64,000 nt of DNA from Eopsaltria australis (Eukaryota > Chordata > Aves > Passeriformes > Petroicidae), in assembly GCA_034509425.1 (NCBI GenBank), contig JAVTVJ010000117.1, positions 806,001 to 870,000 of the forward strand, read 5' to 3'. Under the pieces are notes generated by a model. It was not told the origin of the DNA and made no database searches. It saw only the letters and a list, made by a program, of their open reading frames with translations. A program made the position numbers and the translations under genes. Each line of letters begins with the position of its first letter. Position 1 is the first letter of the stretch. Positions 34,860 through 46,639 of the stretch are shown one piece after another.

Positions 34860-37800
34860 GGTCAAATTCACCTTTTCAAGCAGGTAATTAGGTTTATGGA
34901 TTTGCCTGTCATGTTTTCCGTGGGTTTTTTCTTTCACCTTTTGACTTACACACTTACCCACAAAGAGCTTTTGCTTTTCCCTCCCTTCCCACTTCTTTTT
35001 CTTTACTCCTCCAACAGCATGCTTTTAGTTACCTTGTACAACCCAACCGGTAAAATTTATTCCATTATTTTGTTTCAATTTTCCTTTCAATCAGGGATCC
35101 TGCCTGCTTGGACAGTTACTGGTTCTGGGAGACCTTGCAGAGACAGAAGGGTTTAACGCATCAGAAGGGATTTATGCCAATTGTAAGGTAGAGAAAACCA
35201 AAAGCTACTCCTCCAGAATGTAGGAGAAGCAGTCTTAAATGTATACTACAGTCACAGAAAAAGGACAGGTTTTAATTATTCTTCAAGAGGGGCCCTAAAT
35301 TACTTGCAGTGGCAAAGTCTGAGCTTTCTAGATGGATGGTGGCTCACACCTGAGCTTGGCTTCTTTTAGCCCAGATGCCAGGGAGTGTTATCAGAATAGT
35401 ACCTGTGGTGTGCTGCTAACAGAAGGGTATCTTATTGTTATTTAAATTATCTCAACCATATTTTATGATTGTAACATATTTTATGGCTTATGGAATGGTA
35501 GATGATGGTAGAAGACAGGCTACTCCCTGTTGGCTTTAGGGCAGTCTCAAAACTGAGGGAAAATAATCTCTGTATTAAAGAGAACTTTCTTTACCAAATG
35601 GACCCTGAAGGTATATTACAGTTATTTATTACCTTCCAACAAATCCTTCATTGCCAGAAACAGTCTTCTTCCTTTATTTTATTTATTTAGCTAGTTATGT
35701 TACAAAACTTAGCTCTGATGATTTATTCAGGTGCCGTGAGGTTTACAGTAAGTTTATTTAGTTGCCACAGGAAGGGAGCACAAGAAGAGACAAAAATAAA
35801 CCTGAGTCTGTGACACAAGAGGCAGATAAGTATTTTGTCTCAAAATTTGTCAGATACAGACCCATCATCTTTTGCAAATGAGAACACTAATCAGTAGTCT
35901 TGAGTCTGAGCTGAATCTTCAAGTTGCATTAGGTAAACTATCATTTATATTCCAAAGCTGTTATGCATTTGAAGTTGGATTGAAAGTGGTACTGGGAAAT
36001 ATTGTATGAGACAAGTTTATTAAAATAAAATCTGCTCCGAAAATATTCTCTCTGGAGGAAATAAATTATGTTGTATTATCTGGTAAGTTAATTTATTTTT
36101 CTTTCCTCCTAAAATATTCCCATTAGGGCTAACATTTACATATTTTGGTTATACTCATCAGGAAAGACCCAGGTTGTGCTGCCCAACACATCAGTGTATA
36201 CAGAACAAAGTATGGGACAGTGAGAACCAGTCTGTTTCTATGCTGTGTTTTGATTTCATGTTCAGGGAGAAAAAAAAGTCCCTTTTACAATGTTGTCTTC
36301 AGGGAAACTGAACTCATAACATTTAGAATGAGAAGGTGTAATGTGAATAAAAGACTTATGCTTGGGAAAGAGGTATTAGATATGCATACCCAAAGTCATT
36401 TGCTGACCTTGAGAGAACATTGAGATTAATCTTTTCTTTTTTCATCCAAAAAAAAAGCGGAGTTTACTTGGAGGAAAACGGAGCATAATCAGACCCATTT
36501 TTCAATGTAGTACCATACAGAGGCACATATATAATAATCAGTGTTGGCCTGATCAAATCACAGATCTAAGTCTACATTTTCTAGATGGGTCATTGGGTTT
36601 TTGTTTTGTTTTATTTTGCTTGGTTTTTTTTCCCTCAAAAGTAGGCAGCCACAAGAACTTCTGATCATCTCAAAGTCCTTCATGTGTTTACCCTGATAAC
36701 TGTATCAAGAAATGCAATTAGCTTCTTTTTAGAGACAGAGAGAATACTGAGGAACAGAATTTAAGTGACTACAACAAAGCAACTACTCCTGGCTTTGGGT
36801 GGAAGCAGAGCTTAATTCCAAGGCATTTCAGTAGTGAAGTTCCTTGTATAGGTTTACAAAGCCACGTTTCCCTAAATCAACCCTATCCCCTTCATTCTTT
36901 AACTCCAACTTCTATTCCAGTGCTTTTAGTCCACAGAATATTACATAGTGTCATGCAAATGGGAACTGCTTTAGCAGTAGGAAGTGAGGGAGCCTTATAC
37001 AGAATATCCCAGTTTGTTGATAAGACAAAGCATAGGAGATATGCTTTCAAATCCACTCAGAGAAAAAAAAAAAAGTAGAGAAAAGAATAGCAGCAAAATG
37101 GACACATTAAAGTAGTAAAAATGGTGAAGGACTACCTTGAATTTCCTTAGGTACAGGAGATGCACAGCCAGAGCCAGCAGGTGCATCCCATGAAGTCTGA
37201 CTACTGACCCTAAAGAGAAGGCATTTGACATAATATCCAGGTCATCAAACACTCAGACCCCACTTTTCCCTCAAAATTATATGACCATAAGCAAGTCTGA
37301 GTGTACCTGGTAGTGATTATCTTTAGGCTCTATTGGAGAAATCTGAAATGCCAGAAATCTTTCGGTAGTGACTGAGTAGTGGTCTTTGAGAATCTAAACA
37401 TTAGCTTTGGGAGCATCCAGATGGATTTAGCAGCCTAAACAGATCTTATAAAAATCAAGTCATAGTCATCTGTGAGGAATAGGATATTAGATATTACAGG
37501 TGAAGTCTCCTAAGATCAGCCCAGCCTCCTAACTAGGAATATTAGCATATGCTGGCTGAGAAGTTTGTCAAGCACAATTAGCGCTCAATTAGCTACTGTC
37601 TCTTTTTTCTTCCTGTTTGCTAGTGTATGTGAGGTTTGATTTACAAAGGTGACACATTATTATTGTGTGGGCCACAGGATTTTGCAAGTTATGTCAGATG
37701 TTAGCAGGAACGTAGATTGGGAAAATCACCTCTCTCTGATACACATATCAGTGGTCTTAATCATGTTTACAGGGATGCTGTATTCCTAGTAAATCTATAA

Positions 37801-38504
37801 TAGAAGACTTCCTTCCACTTAAATTGCAGCAAGCTCCCTTTTTCTTTTCCCTAATTCAGGCTTTTTCACAAATTGCTCTGTCTGCCTGGTCCCCTGGGAA
37901 ACCTGTGCACAGACATACAATCCTGGGGGAAAAAAGAGAAAGAAGAAAAATAAGAAAAATCCCTTTGTCCTCAACACACACACACACAAAGAGCTGTTTA
38001 CCTAATGGATGAATGCTGATTATTTCACACTATAGCTACAGGCATGAAGCATTCAAGACTGGGAGAAGAGGGGAAGGAAATATGCTGTTGACACTAATGC
38101 CTGCAGGTGTGGAAACAGAGGTGGCTATAAATTTCCATTGAATTTGGTACCTAATGGGGTGGTATTTTTTCAATAATTCTTGTGCACTTGTCAAAGAAAT
38201 TTCACAAAATTGTCTATATATTGTATTGCATGTCATAAATACAGTAATTTATGGTGCATATCTTCTTGCAATCTAGTGCAAAGCACTAAATTTGGGAACA
38301 GCACTTTTTTGCCAACTTGGAAGTGTAATCAGTGGCAACATATCCTCAATATTCCATTCTCTTCTTCTCCCACTCTCCAAAATGACTAATACTTCTATTA
38401 ATGGAGAGAAAGGGAAAAATAATAATCCAGACAAAGATGGATTTGCAAAAGAAGATACAAACAGGTATAAAGAAGGTACAAACAATATGAAGGAGGCTTG
38501 GATG
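34860..38504. other. Unique sequence, no gene seen
   Basis: No gene or element is recognised in this AT-rich interval. It contains a short CA run (37974-37988) and A or T runs, and several short unsupported frames. Confidence 0.5.
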
Positions 38505-39535
38505 ACTTGCACAGTTGAATGGACACATCCAGAGGGTCGTGGCAAGTGGCTCAATGTCCAGGTAGAGATCTGTGGTGAGTGGTGTCCCTCAGGGGTCTGG
38601 TGCTCTTTAATATCTGTATCAGTGATACAGAAAATGAGATTTAGGGCCCCCTCAGCAAGTTTGTAGATGACAAGAGGTTGAGCAGTGCAGTTGATCCAAC
38701 AGGAGGATGGGATGCCATCCATAGGCATCTGGACATAATTGAGAAGTGGGCCCACAAGAACCTGGGGATCAACAAGTCCAAGTGCAATGTGCTGCACCTG
38801 GGTCAGGGCAAGCACCGGTATCAGCACAGGCTGATGGATGAAGTCACTGAGAGCAGCCCTGGGGAGAAGCACTGGGGACTCTGGTGGTTGAAAAGCTGGA
38901 GATGAGCCAGCAGTGTGCACTCACAGCCCAGAAATCCAACAGCATCCTGGGCTGCCCCACAAGCGTGGCCAGAAGGCTGAGGGAGGGGATTGTCCCTGTC
39001 TACCCTTCTCTCATGAGACCCTCATGGAATACTGTGTCCAGTTCTGGGTCCTCAGTGGAGGAAAGATGGAGCTTGTGGAGTGTGTTCAGAGGAGGCCATG
39101 AATGTGATCAGGGGTTGGAGATGAGAGAGCTGGGCTTGTTCAGCCTGGAGAAGGAAAGACCCTGAGGATCCCTCATTGTGGCTTTACACACTGAAATACT
39201 GGAATACTGAATGAGGTCTTATTAGAAAGGTGACTTTTCAGGGACAGACTTTTCAGGACAGCCTGTTGTGATAGAACAAGGGATAAAGGTTTAAACCCAA
39301 AAGTGGGTAGATTTTGTCAAGATACAAGGAAGAAATTTTTCACAATTTTTTTCATTGAGGGTTGTGAAATGCTGGACTGGGTTTTCCAGAGACGTGGTGG
39401 ATGCCCCATCTCTGGAAATATTCAGGGACAGGTTGGATGGGGGGCTGGGCAACCTGACCTAGTTGCAGGGGAATTTGCACTAGATGATCTTTAAAGGCCC
39501 CTTTCAACCTGAACCATTCTATAATTCTATGACTT
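38505..39535 (+). mobile_element. CR1 LINE, about 1 kb, longest copy in the window
   Basis: It runs from within ORF2 (TGTCCCTCAGGGGTCTGGTG, GTTTGTAGATGACA, GATGCCATCC, AAGTGGGCCCACAAGAACCTG, AGCCAGCAGTGTGCACTC) through GTTCAGCCTGGAGAAG and the 3' untranslated region. It finishes with CCATTCTATAATTCTATGAC. Internal deletions remove parts of the usual CTATGAGGAAAG section. A 215-codon open frame on the minus strand (38273-38920) is antisense to this CR1 and not a gene. Confidence 0.97.
38560..39110 (+). pseudogene. CR1 ORF2 reverse-transcriptase C-terminal remnant
   Basis: Three plus-strand frames together cover the end of the CR1 reverse transcriptase. 38678-38905 carries the AVDPTGGWDAIHRHLDIIEKW and NKSKCNVLHLGQG motifs that follow the RT core. 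38884-39101 carries MSQQCALTAQKSNSILG and a degraded VRP-LEYCVQFW-like motif. Frameshifts separate the segments and the catalytic FADD region is altered and out of frame (FVDD near 38661-38672). The upstream endonuclease and most of the polymerase are absent. It is a dead retroposon relic. Confidence 0.9.
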
Positions 39536-42500
39536 TAGGGAGTGGAAATGCAGTCTAGAGCTCCTCTTCCAGGGTATGTAGGACACAATATTGGCTACAT
39601 GGTGTCCTTCTAATAGTCTACAGGGTAAATTGTTTCTAAGGGCATTTTGCTTTCTAAGAACAAACATATCTTCACCCCAGACCAAAATGTTCATTTCCTA
39701 TGAAAATTTAGAAGGGGAAAGCTCCTCACCAAAGGACTTAAAAGACTTCAGGTATTTCCATCCTCCTTTTTATCTCCGTATTTGTAAGGATCTCAGCAGA
39801 GTTACTCTACCCTGTTCTGGAATTCAAGACTAGCATAGCCCACTTAATGAAATATAAACAATAGTGATGATATTCCATGAGCAGCTGAACAGCATCTGCC
39901 AGCCAGCCTAGGTGCCTACCCTCTTCCCTAAATAAATAAAAGAATCGTCATGATCTACATGGATAAAGAGAAACAGTGTAATTATGTCTCAACTTTTGAT
40001 ATTGTCATTTTAACTAATAATTTCATTTTCTAAGCTGGAAATTATACCTGCATGAAACAGTGTTTAGGGGGATGGTATTCTTTAAAAAAAAAAAAAAAAA
40101 AGACATGAGGGAGGAAATTCTTCTCCTGACTATTAAATAATGAAAGTAGGCCAAGTCTCTGCTTGGATCCAATGCTCTTCAAATAATTCATCATTTTCTT
40201 TTCCTTCTTCCCTTACCCTAGTTTCAGATTTTTGGAGGGGTTTTTTTTTCATGGAAGTTAAATGAAAATCAAGCTTCTAAGTAGCTCTTGGGATCCCTAT
40301 GAATTCCACATCAGGGCTTCCCAGTGTGCTGCTCAGCTGCAACAAAAGGAAAAAAGAATATCAATGTCTCCTGTTCAGATAAACACTTGTAGGCCTTTTA
40401 TAACAAAGGGAGCGATTTAGTCTTTTACTTGAGCAAGAGTAATAAAACATTCTTTTCCCTTGCAGGCTGTAATGTAAGTAGGTTTGTCCCAAATGTTGTA
40501 AAAAGTCAGTGGCGATATATTTATAGTCATTCTGCAAAGATTCAGGTAACGGAACAAGGGGCCAAACAAGTGAGGATCAGACTTTTCATTGTCACTGACA
40601 ATTTCCCTTTATTAGGAAACAGGGGTGGGATTCACCTCATCCAGGTTTAGAGATCTTCAGTGCAGTGCCTCCAGCTGTGCCAGTCACCCCAGGTTTCTTT
40701 GTAGTCAGCTGAGGGAAAAGGCTCAAATGAATAAGTACAATTCCCATGACCTACTTTAAAAGTCTAAATTCAGACTGTGCAAGGATTTATCTCTCTTCAT
40801 AGACTAGGAAGAGGTCCTAAGTGGAAATGTTAAAATTAATTCAGATGAACTGTGCTGTAGATGACCTGAACAAGTGGCACATGAAAACACTGTGAGATGC
40901 AATGTAATAGAATTGTGAAGCCCTGATCAGGAAGTTAATTTCTACTAAACTTACTGAGAATCTGGTCCAAAGGCAAGTTGTCAAGTCAAGGTAGGAGAAA
41001 GATATAGGAAACTAAAATGAAGATTTTAAAACAGAAGAAATAAAGAATGCCAAAATTATTTCTAATTGTAGTACTGAGAATCCCATTGACCTGAAAGAAT
41101 TAAGCGTTAAATGAATTTCAGCTAATTGATCCTTTAATTTTCTAGTTTAGAGTAACCTCTGCATAGGAAAAGAAAAAATCATAAATTTGAAGTGACTCAC
41201 TTTCAAACTTAAAATGTTTTCTTTCTATTTTCAGTAACACATCATGCAAGAATAGCACTTTTCAAATGTTGTATTAAAATTAAATAATGCTTTAAAAAAT
41301 TAAAAAATTCTAATTTCAATGTTTCTGGTAATGTCTTTGGGGTACAGTGATAATGCTGAAAGTCACCTTTCAAGAATCAGCTCTGGGTCAGGAGCTGAAG
41401 ACTTGTACCAGATTAATTTACTGTGTGTACAGTATCACTAATTTCAATGGGACACAGGGTTCTGCCATCAGTAGTGTTATCTGCAGGGCTTAGGTCAAAA
41501 CCTGTAATGAAACTTGAGCCTAAAAAGTTCCTGATCCTCCATTATATGTGTGGTCATGCACTGTTCCCTCTCATTATGTTGAATAAAATCCTATCCTGGG
41601 TCAAGCCCATGAGTTTCTGCTTCAGGCACTGTCCCTGCCTGTGCAGCAGTGGTGGAGCTCAGGGACCTGAGCCCTCAGCCTTTGACACCTCTGTGGTTTC
41701 AGAGCAGAGGCAGCTCTTGCTGGCATCGCTCTGTTCACATCTCACTGGTCTCTTCTGCCCCTCCCTTTTAGGGGAGAGCAGCCTCACTGTGCCCTGTCTG
41801 ATATGAAAAGTCATGAAGCAGTTCTCATTCAGAAAAATGGGGTCAAATTCCAGTCCCATGATGAAAGATCTCTCTCTTTTCATCTGAGTGGGTCTTGCAC
41901 TCATTAAATTTATTGCATGGAGCTACAGACATCCAGAGTTTAATAAGGATAATACCATGAAAACTGTGGAGTTTCTTACAGTATAGCTGCAAGAAAGGAG
42001 TTGAAGACTGAAAATCATTTCAGTAGATATCTGTGAAGGGGAATAATCCTGGCTGAGAGTTAAATTGCTGAGTTTTGCTATCTATATAATTATTAATGAT
42101 CTGTAATTTTTCAACTTTCATTATTTATTGATGGACTGCATAGATTCTTGGTGCCACAAAAAATGAATTACAGAGTTAATATGTTGTTCAGATTTTTGTT
42201 TTGTCTAAAAGTATATTATGATGATTTTGAAATTGTCACTGATCCATAATACCATGTGTATGTTACTTTAATAATAAAATTGCAAATCGTAGTATGGATC
42301 TAGTTTTAGCAAACTGAAAAATCAGCAAGATAGTTATTCTGAGAGCTGATGGAATAGGGTGGTGAGGCAGGACTTGATCTTGCCATCACTGAAAAGTGGG
42401 AACTGAGCAGGGAGGCTGACAAAGCTTTAACAAATATTGGTTTGACTCTCCAACCATGCCTGGAAGTGGGAGAACATCAACAGTTTTCTAGAGCCACTTT

Positions 42501-42790
42501 TCACAGAAAGAGCTGCTTATTTCTCAAATATCCCCACATGAAAAAACATCAACAAAGATCTACAAGCAAGAGATGACAAATGACTCTAACAATATGCATT
42601 GTTCTAACAGCTGATACCACCTCTCAAAGGGCAGTATCTGTTTTGCTGTCCCCTTTAGCTCAATGTCCCATGTGACAGATTACTTGTCTGGTGTGCAAGG
42701 CACTTCTGCCTTGATAAGTGGCATGAAATCCAAAACAAGCCAGACACTCCAAGTGATTTTCATGTCTATGTTGGACTATAATATCAAAGC
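39536..42790. other. Unique sequence, no gene seen
   Basis: AT-rich with an A18 run at 40084-40101. The 127-codon plus-strand frame at 41423-41806 overlaps a minus-strand frame and shows no motif. It lies in slightly GC-richer DNA, which lengthens chance frames. Confidence 0.5.
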
Positions 42791-42814
42791 AAAAAAAAAA
42801 AAAAAAAAAAAAAA
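42791..42814 (+). repeat. A24 homopolymer
   Basis: 24 consecutive A bases followed by CC and A8. No retroposed body could be recognised upstream, so it is listed as a simple repeat. Confidence 0.95.
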
Positions 42815-43917
42815 CCAAAAAAAAGCCCAAACTATAAATCTAAGTTGGACCCTTTCAGGGAAAAAATAGTTTGAAAATCTGTTTCTCAGGCTTCTGCTAG
42901 CAGTTCTGCTTTAACACGAGACCTCCAGAGAAAGCTGAGTTGGAGCTGTGGCAGCTCAGGTATGCAAAATAACTGAGTGTCCTGTGTGTGAACTGCCACT
43001 GAGTTCAGGACCTGGGTGCTTATGAGCATCCAGGATACCAGCTCTTGCCTGAAATGTTCAGACAAACATACAGTCTAGGGAAATGAGGCCAAAAATCTTG
43101 CAGAAACTTTTCACTCAGATTGATGATTATTTTCTGTTTCTGAGGAACCCACATAATTTTTTACAAGCTTTGTGCCAGTCTCTCATGATGTGTCACATTT
43201 TTTATTTGGTTGTCAGGGATAATATCAATACAAGAACCACTCAATCTCACCTAATAAAAAGTTTCATGAAACTAGAAGGTTGTTGGTACATACTTGTCCC
43301 AGCTTACACTTCCCAAATCTCTGAAACAGATCTACTATATTTCCTCCTCAGGTTAAATTGTACTCACATAACAGTAGTCCCTTACCTTTTTTTACTCTGG
43401 GCAGTAACCAGTCCATTACTATAGCTGAAGAAAGATAACTACCAAACAGCTGTAACTATTTTAAAGAATAAAATCTCAGAGAAGTCTTATTATAAAAGCA
43501 AATTTGATATGGACACACAAGCCAGCACAAACTCTCTCCTAGCATAAATCACACCAGTGCCATTATGAATCTGGACCAGGTTTTAAACCTTCAGAGGATC
43601 TGATCTCTTGCCCTTGCATGGGGCAGCTCAGAAAGGTTGTTCCAGTAATTGCATCCTCAACCATGCGTGTGTTGGGCTGGAGCACGTCCCTCTGATCAGC
43701 TCGTGGGAGCTGAGACACACAATTCATATAAAGGTGGAAAGACAGCATAAGTTATGTGCCCCATGAAGGAGCTGCCAAGGTCACTGAACCAGTGGTTTTT
43801 GTGTCATTACAGAAAATGAAATTTTGTGGGGGAGACAAATTTCCACAAGGAAGGAAACAGACAGAGCGAGTGTTTTGCAAATGACTCTGGGAAAAAACAG
43901 TACAGAAATATTGTTCT
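42815..43917. other. Unique sequence, no gene seen
   Basis: No repeat family is recognised. The 113-codon frame at 43083-43424 lacks any motif or plausible splice partner. Confidence 0.5.
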
Positions 43918-44110
43918 CATTATGAGTACTAGCACATGAGATAATTGTGTTTGAGGTTGGTAATTACCATATTTGCATGTTTAGGTTGTATCTGCTCCTT
44001 CCATGTTATTAAGTGACTGCTGCATTATTTCATCGAATGGCACGCTGTCATCATGGGAGCTGAAATATCTCCTGTGTGTCAAAGCACACAGCTGTAAAAA
44101 ACACTGTATA
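43918..44110. promoter_or_regulatory. Possible enhancer with POU octamer and homeodomain palindrome
   Basis: GGTAATTACC, a perfect 10-bp palindrome with a TAATTA core, occupies 43959-43968. Two bases later ATTTGCAT, a perfect octamer (POU site), occupies 43971-43978. Downstream, complex sequence with CpGs (CATCGAATGGCACGC) continues to about 44070. Paired homeodomain and POU sites are typical of neural or developmental enhancers. That this is an active enhancer is inference. Confidence 0.38.
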
Positions 44111-46111
44111 GTCCCTTGTTTTCATCCTATATCCAACTAGCAAAAAGCAAATTCATTACAGGAAAAGATCAGCAAAGCTAATGGAGCTATGGCTGGGGGA
44201 GATGGATTTGGAAGTACAGGGCTGTATAATTTAGAGTACCTGGGCTAAGTGTCCCCAATATTCCCACACACAGTGAGATACAGGATTAATAATCATTGTG
44301 TTTTGTTTTGTGCACTTACAGACCTTTAGTCTGAACAAATGATTTATGGATATTAATTAATCAAACTTTAAAAGCCACATTTAAGGCACTTAATTTACTG
44401 CTACTAGCACTAGACTTCAATTTATCTGTAAATATCATAGAAGCCTTGATAAGTAGGTAACCCTATACAAACCTGAAAATAGACCCTGATCATTTCCTCA
44501 AGCCATTTATAAGTTGCTTACCAAGATATTTCTGGAATTTTCTGGGCAGCCAGCATCAAATATGTAAAACTTATACTCCTTGAAGAAAGATCTAAGAAGA
44601 AATAAAGGAAACAACTGAAGACTAACGGAAACCATTGCAACAAACGGGATAATCCCTTCATAAAGAAAATGCCCATCTCACTCTTCATGTCTTTTCTATC
44701 ATCTTCATTCCACTCAGCTATGGAAGGTCAATGCCAAAGCTGAGTAATTAACCACAGAAGGTAAGGAAAATGAAAAAGGGTGCATTGTTTGGAACAGGAT
44801 TACTGGCCCTCAGTTCTTGGGTATTAGCATTAGCCAAAAATAAGCAAAATGAGCAGAATTACTTGCTTGCAATTAGATGTGAATACAAAAGGGAGAAATC
44901 TAATGTCAAAATTATATCAGCTCATTTTCTGAGGTTCTTCCGTTTTCAGTCTTGCCCTCCAATCAAGCCAATTACTGAATATTGAAATTTAAAAAATCAC
45001 TAAATGATTATCTTAAAAAAATGGCTTGGTTTCAATGCTGTTCCTTTCTTTTCAGCTACATTTACAGAGGTTTAGAGCTAAGAGCTTAATACAGAGGTAA
45101 TTAAAATTATAAACCATTATGGGAAACAAAAATTGTTATTTTGTCTTGGAAGTGGTGATACATCCAAATGATTTATTTCAGTGAAAGTTAAGCTTCTATG
45201 CATATCTGCCATGATTCTTTGACAAAGTGACCTTGTATTCTTTTTTGTCTTTTTACCGAGAAATGATAAGTGAAACATATGAAGAGGGCTGATATTAAGG
45301 TAGAACACAAGAAAAAGTTGTAAGGAAAGTGAAGAGTCCTTGGAATGAAATGGAGACCTGAAAGTGAAAAGTACAGAAAAATACAGTGGAAAAATAAAGA
45401 TTCAAGTTAATCTTGAAAGGTTAAAAATAGTACCAAGTGATTTGGAGGTGGACATAATACTTTCTGTTTGTTACAGCCTAATCAGTTCTTGATTTCAGAT
45501 ATTCAGTACAAAACTTAGAAAGGGTGAATGGGAAAACTAACACTGGAAGATGCCTCTGGAGGTGGAACAAACCACTTATCCTACATAACTTTTAATAATA
45601 TTACATGATTTAAATAGAAGGAAGGCCTTACAGGAGAGGCCATGTAACAACACAGAGGGAAAAGGCAGTTACCAATTCATTGATGTTCTCTTTCATTTGT
45701 CACACAGAACTTAAGAGCCTGGACAGATCACCTGATTTAACTATGCCTTGTGAAACTTTTAATTATGATTTGGAGTTGTTCCTAGTTATCCATGGGCCTG
45801 CACAGCCCATCACCATAGATTTCAGGCTATTGTAATAGAGATTTAGTCATTGTGCATTTCAGGTGAGCTGAAGACTAACCTGATCCAGAGGTGTCTTTTG
45901 TCTACATATCTTAAGTATTTTCTCTCATTTGAAAGTAGATTACTTTATTACATATGGTAAAATATATAGCAAAATAAAAGTGGTGATATCAGTAGCCATC
46001 TCTGGTATCACAATTGCTCCTCTTCATAGGTTTTTTTTCCAGAGTTTGAGTAAATTAATGTTTTGGTTTTTTTGAGTTATTACATGTATATGTAATACAT
46101 TATATGGTACT
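44111..46111. other. Unique AT-rich sequence
   Basis: No gene is seen. Homeodomain-word-rich parts (TATTAATTAATCAAAC at about 44350, GCAATTAGATG at about 44869) may extend the regulatory-looking region. A hairpin ATTACAT-GTAT-ATGTAAT lies near 46079-46096. Confidence 0.4.
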
Positions 46112-46208
46112 TAGGGACATGGTTTAGTGACAGACCTGGCAGTGTGGGGTTAATGCTTGGACTGGATGATCTTAGAGATCTTTTCCAATGATTCTGTGAT
46201 TCTTTGAT
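46112..46208 (+). mobile_element. CR1 LINE tail scrap
   Basis: AGGGACATGGTTTAGTGAC, GGGTTAATGCTTGGACTGGA, TGATCTTAGAGATCTTTTCC and ATGATTCTGTGATTCTTTG follow the 3' end of the CR1 subtype that is also seen at 62082-62536. Confidence 0.88.
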
Positions 46209-46639
46209 TTTCCTCCAATAAGCTCAATTATTGAATTATATCATTGCAACCCAGAAGCAGAATTTGAGTATTTAATGGTCCTTAAAAGCCATTTTTCAAG
46301 CTGAAGCCTCTATGTCAAGAGAGTTCTTATTTAATATTGCTTATGCCTTGTTCACTAAAGACTTGTCTGTAAGGGTCTGAATGTCAGTAACTGCAGTTAA
46401 GCCATGCCTGCATGAGAAGGATGTTAGCTTTGAGAGCTCAAATAAGGATTACAGAAGTTTAGAATTACTCTTGGAAAGATAAAGTTGAGGCTCACTCCTT
46501 AGTCCAAGAATTGAAGCCCAAAATGTCACAGCAGAATCATCTGGGGCAAAAAATCAAGAGTGTTTGTTGGACCCTCGGGTTTCTCAGGACCCATCCTCTG
46601 TCCTGAAACACATTTGTCATTATATCCTTTTCAGTCTGT

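Noticed and set aside
38273..38920. 215-codon minus-strand open frame, the longest in the window
   Set aside because: It is antisense to a CR1 element whose sense strand carries recognisable reverse-transcriptase motifs.
41423..41904. 127-codon plus-strand and 81-codon minus-strand frames
   Set aside because: They overlap in slightly GC-richer DNA and neither has a recognisable motif.
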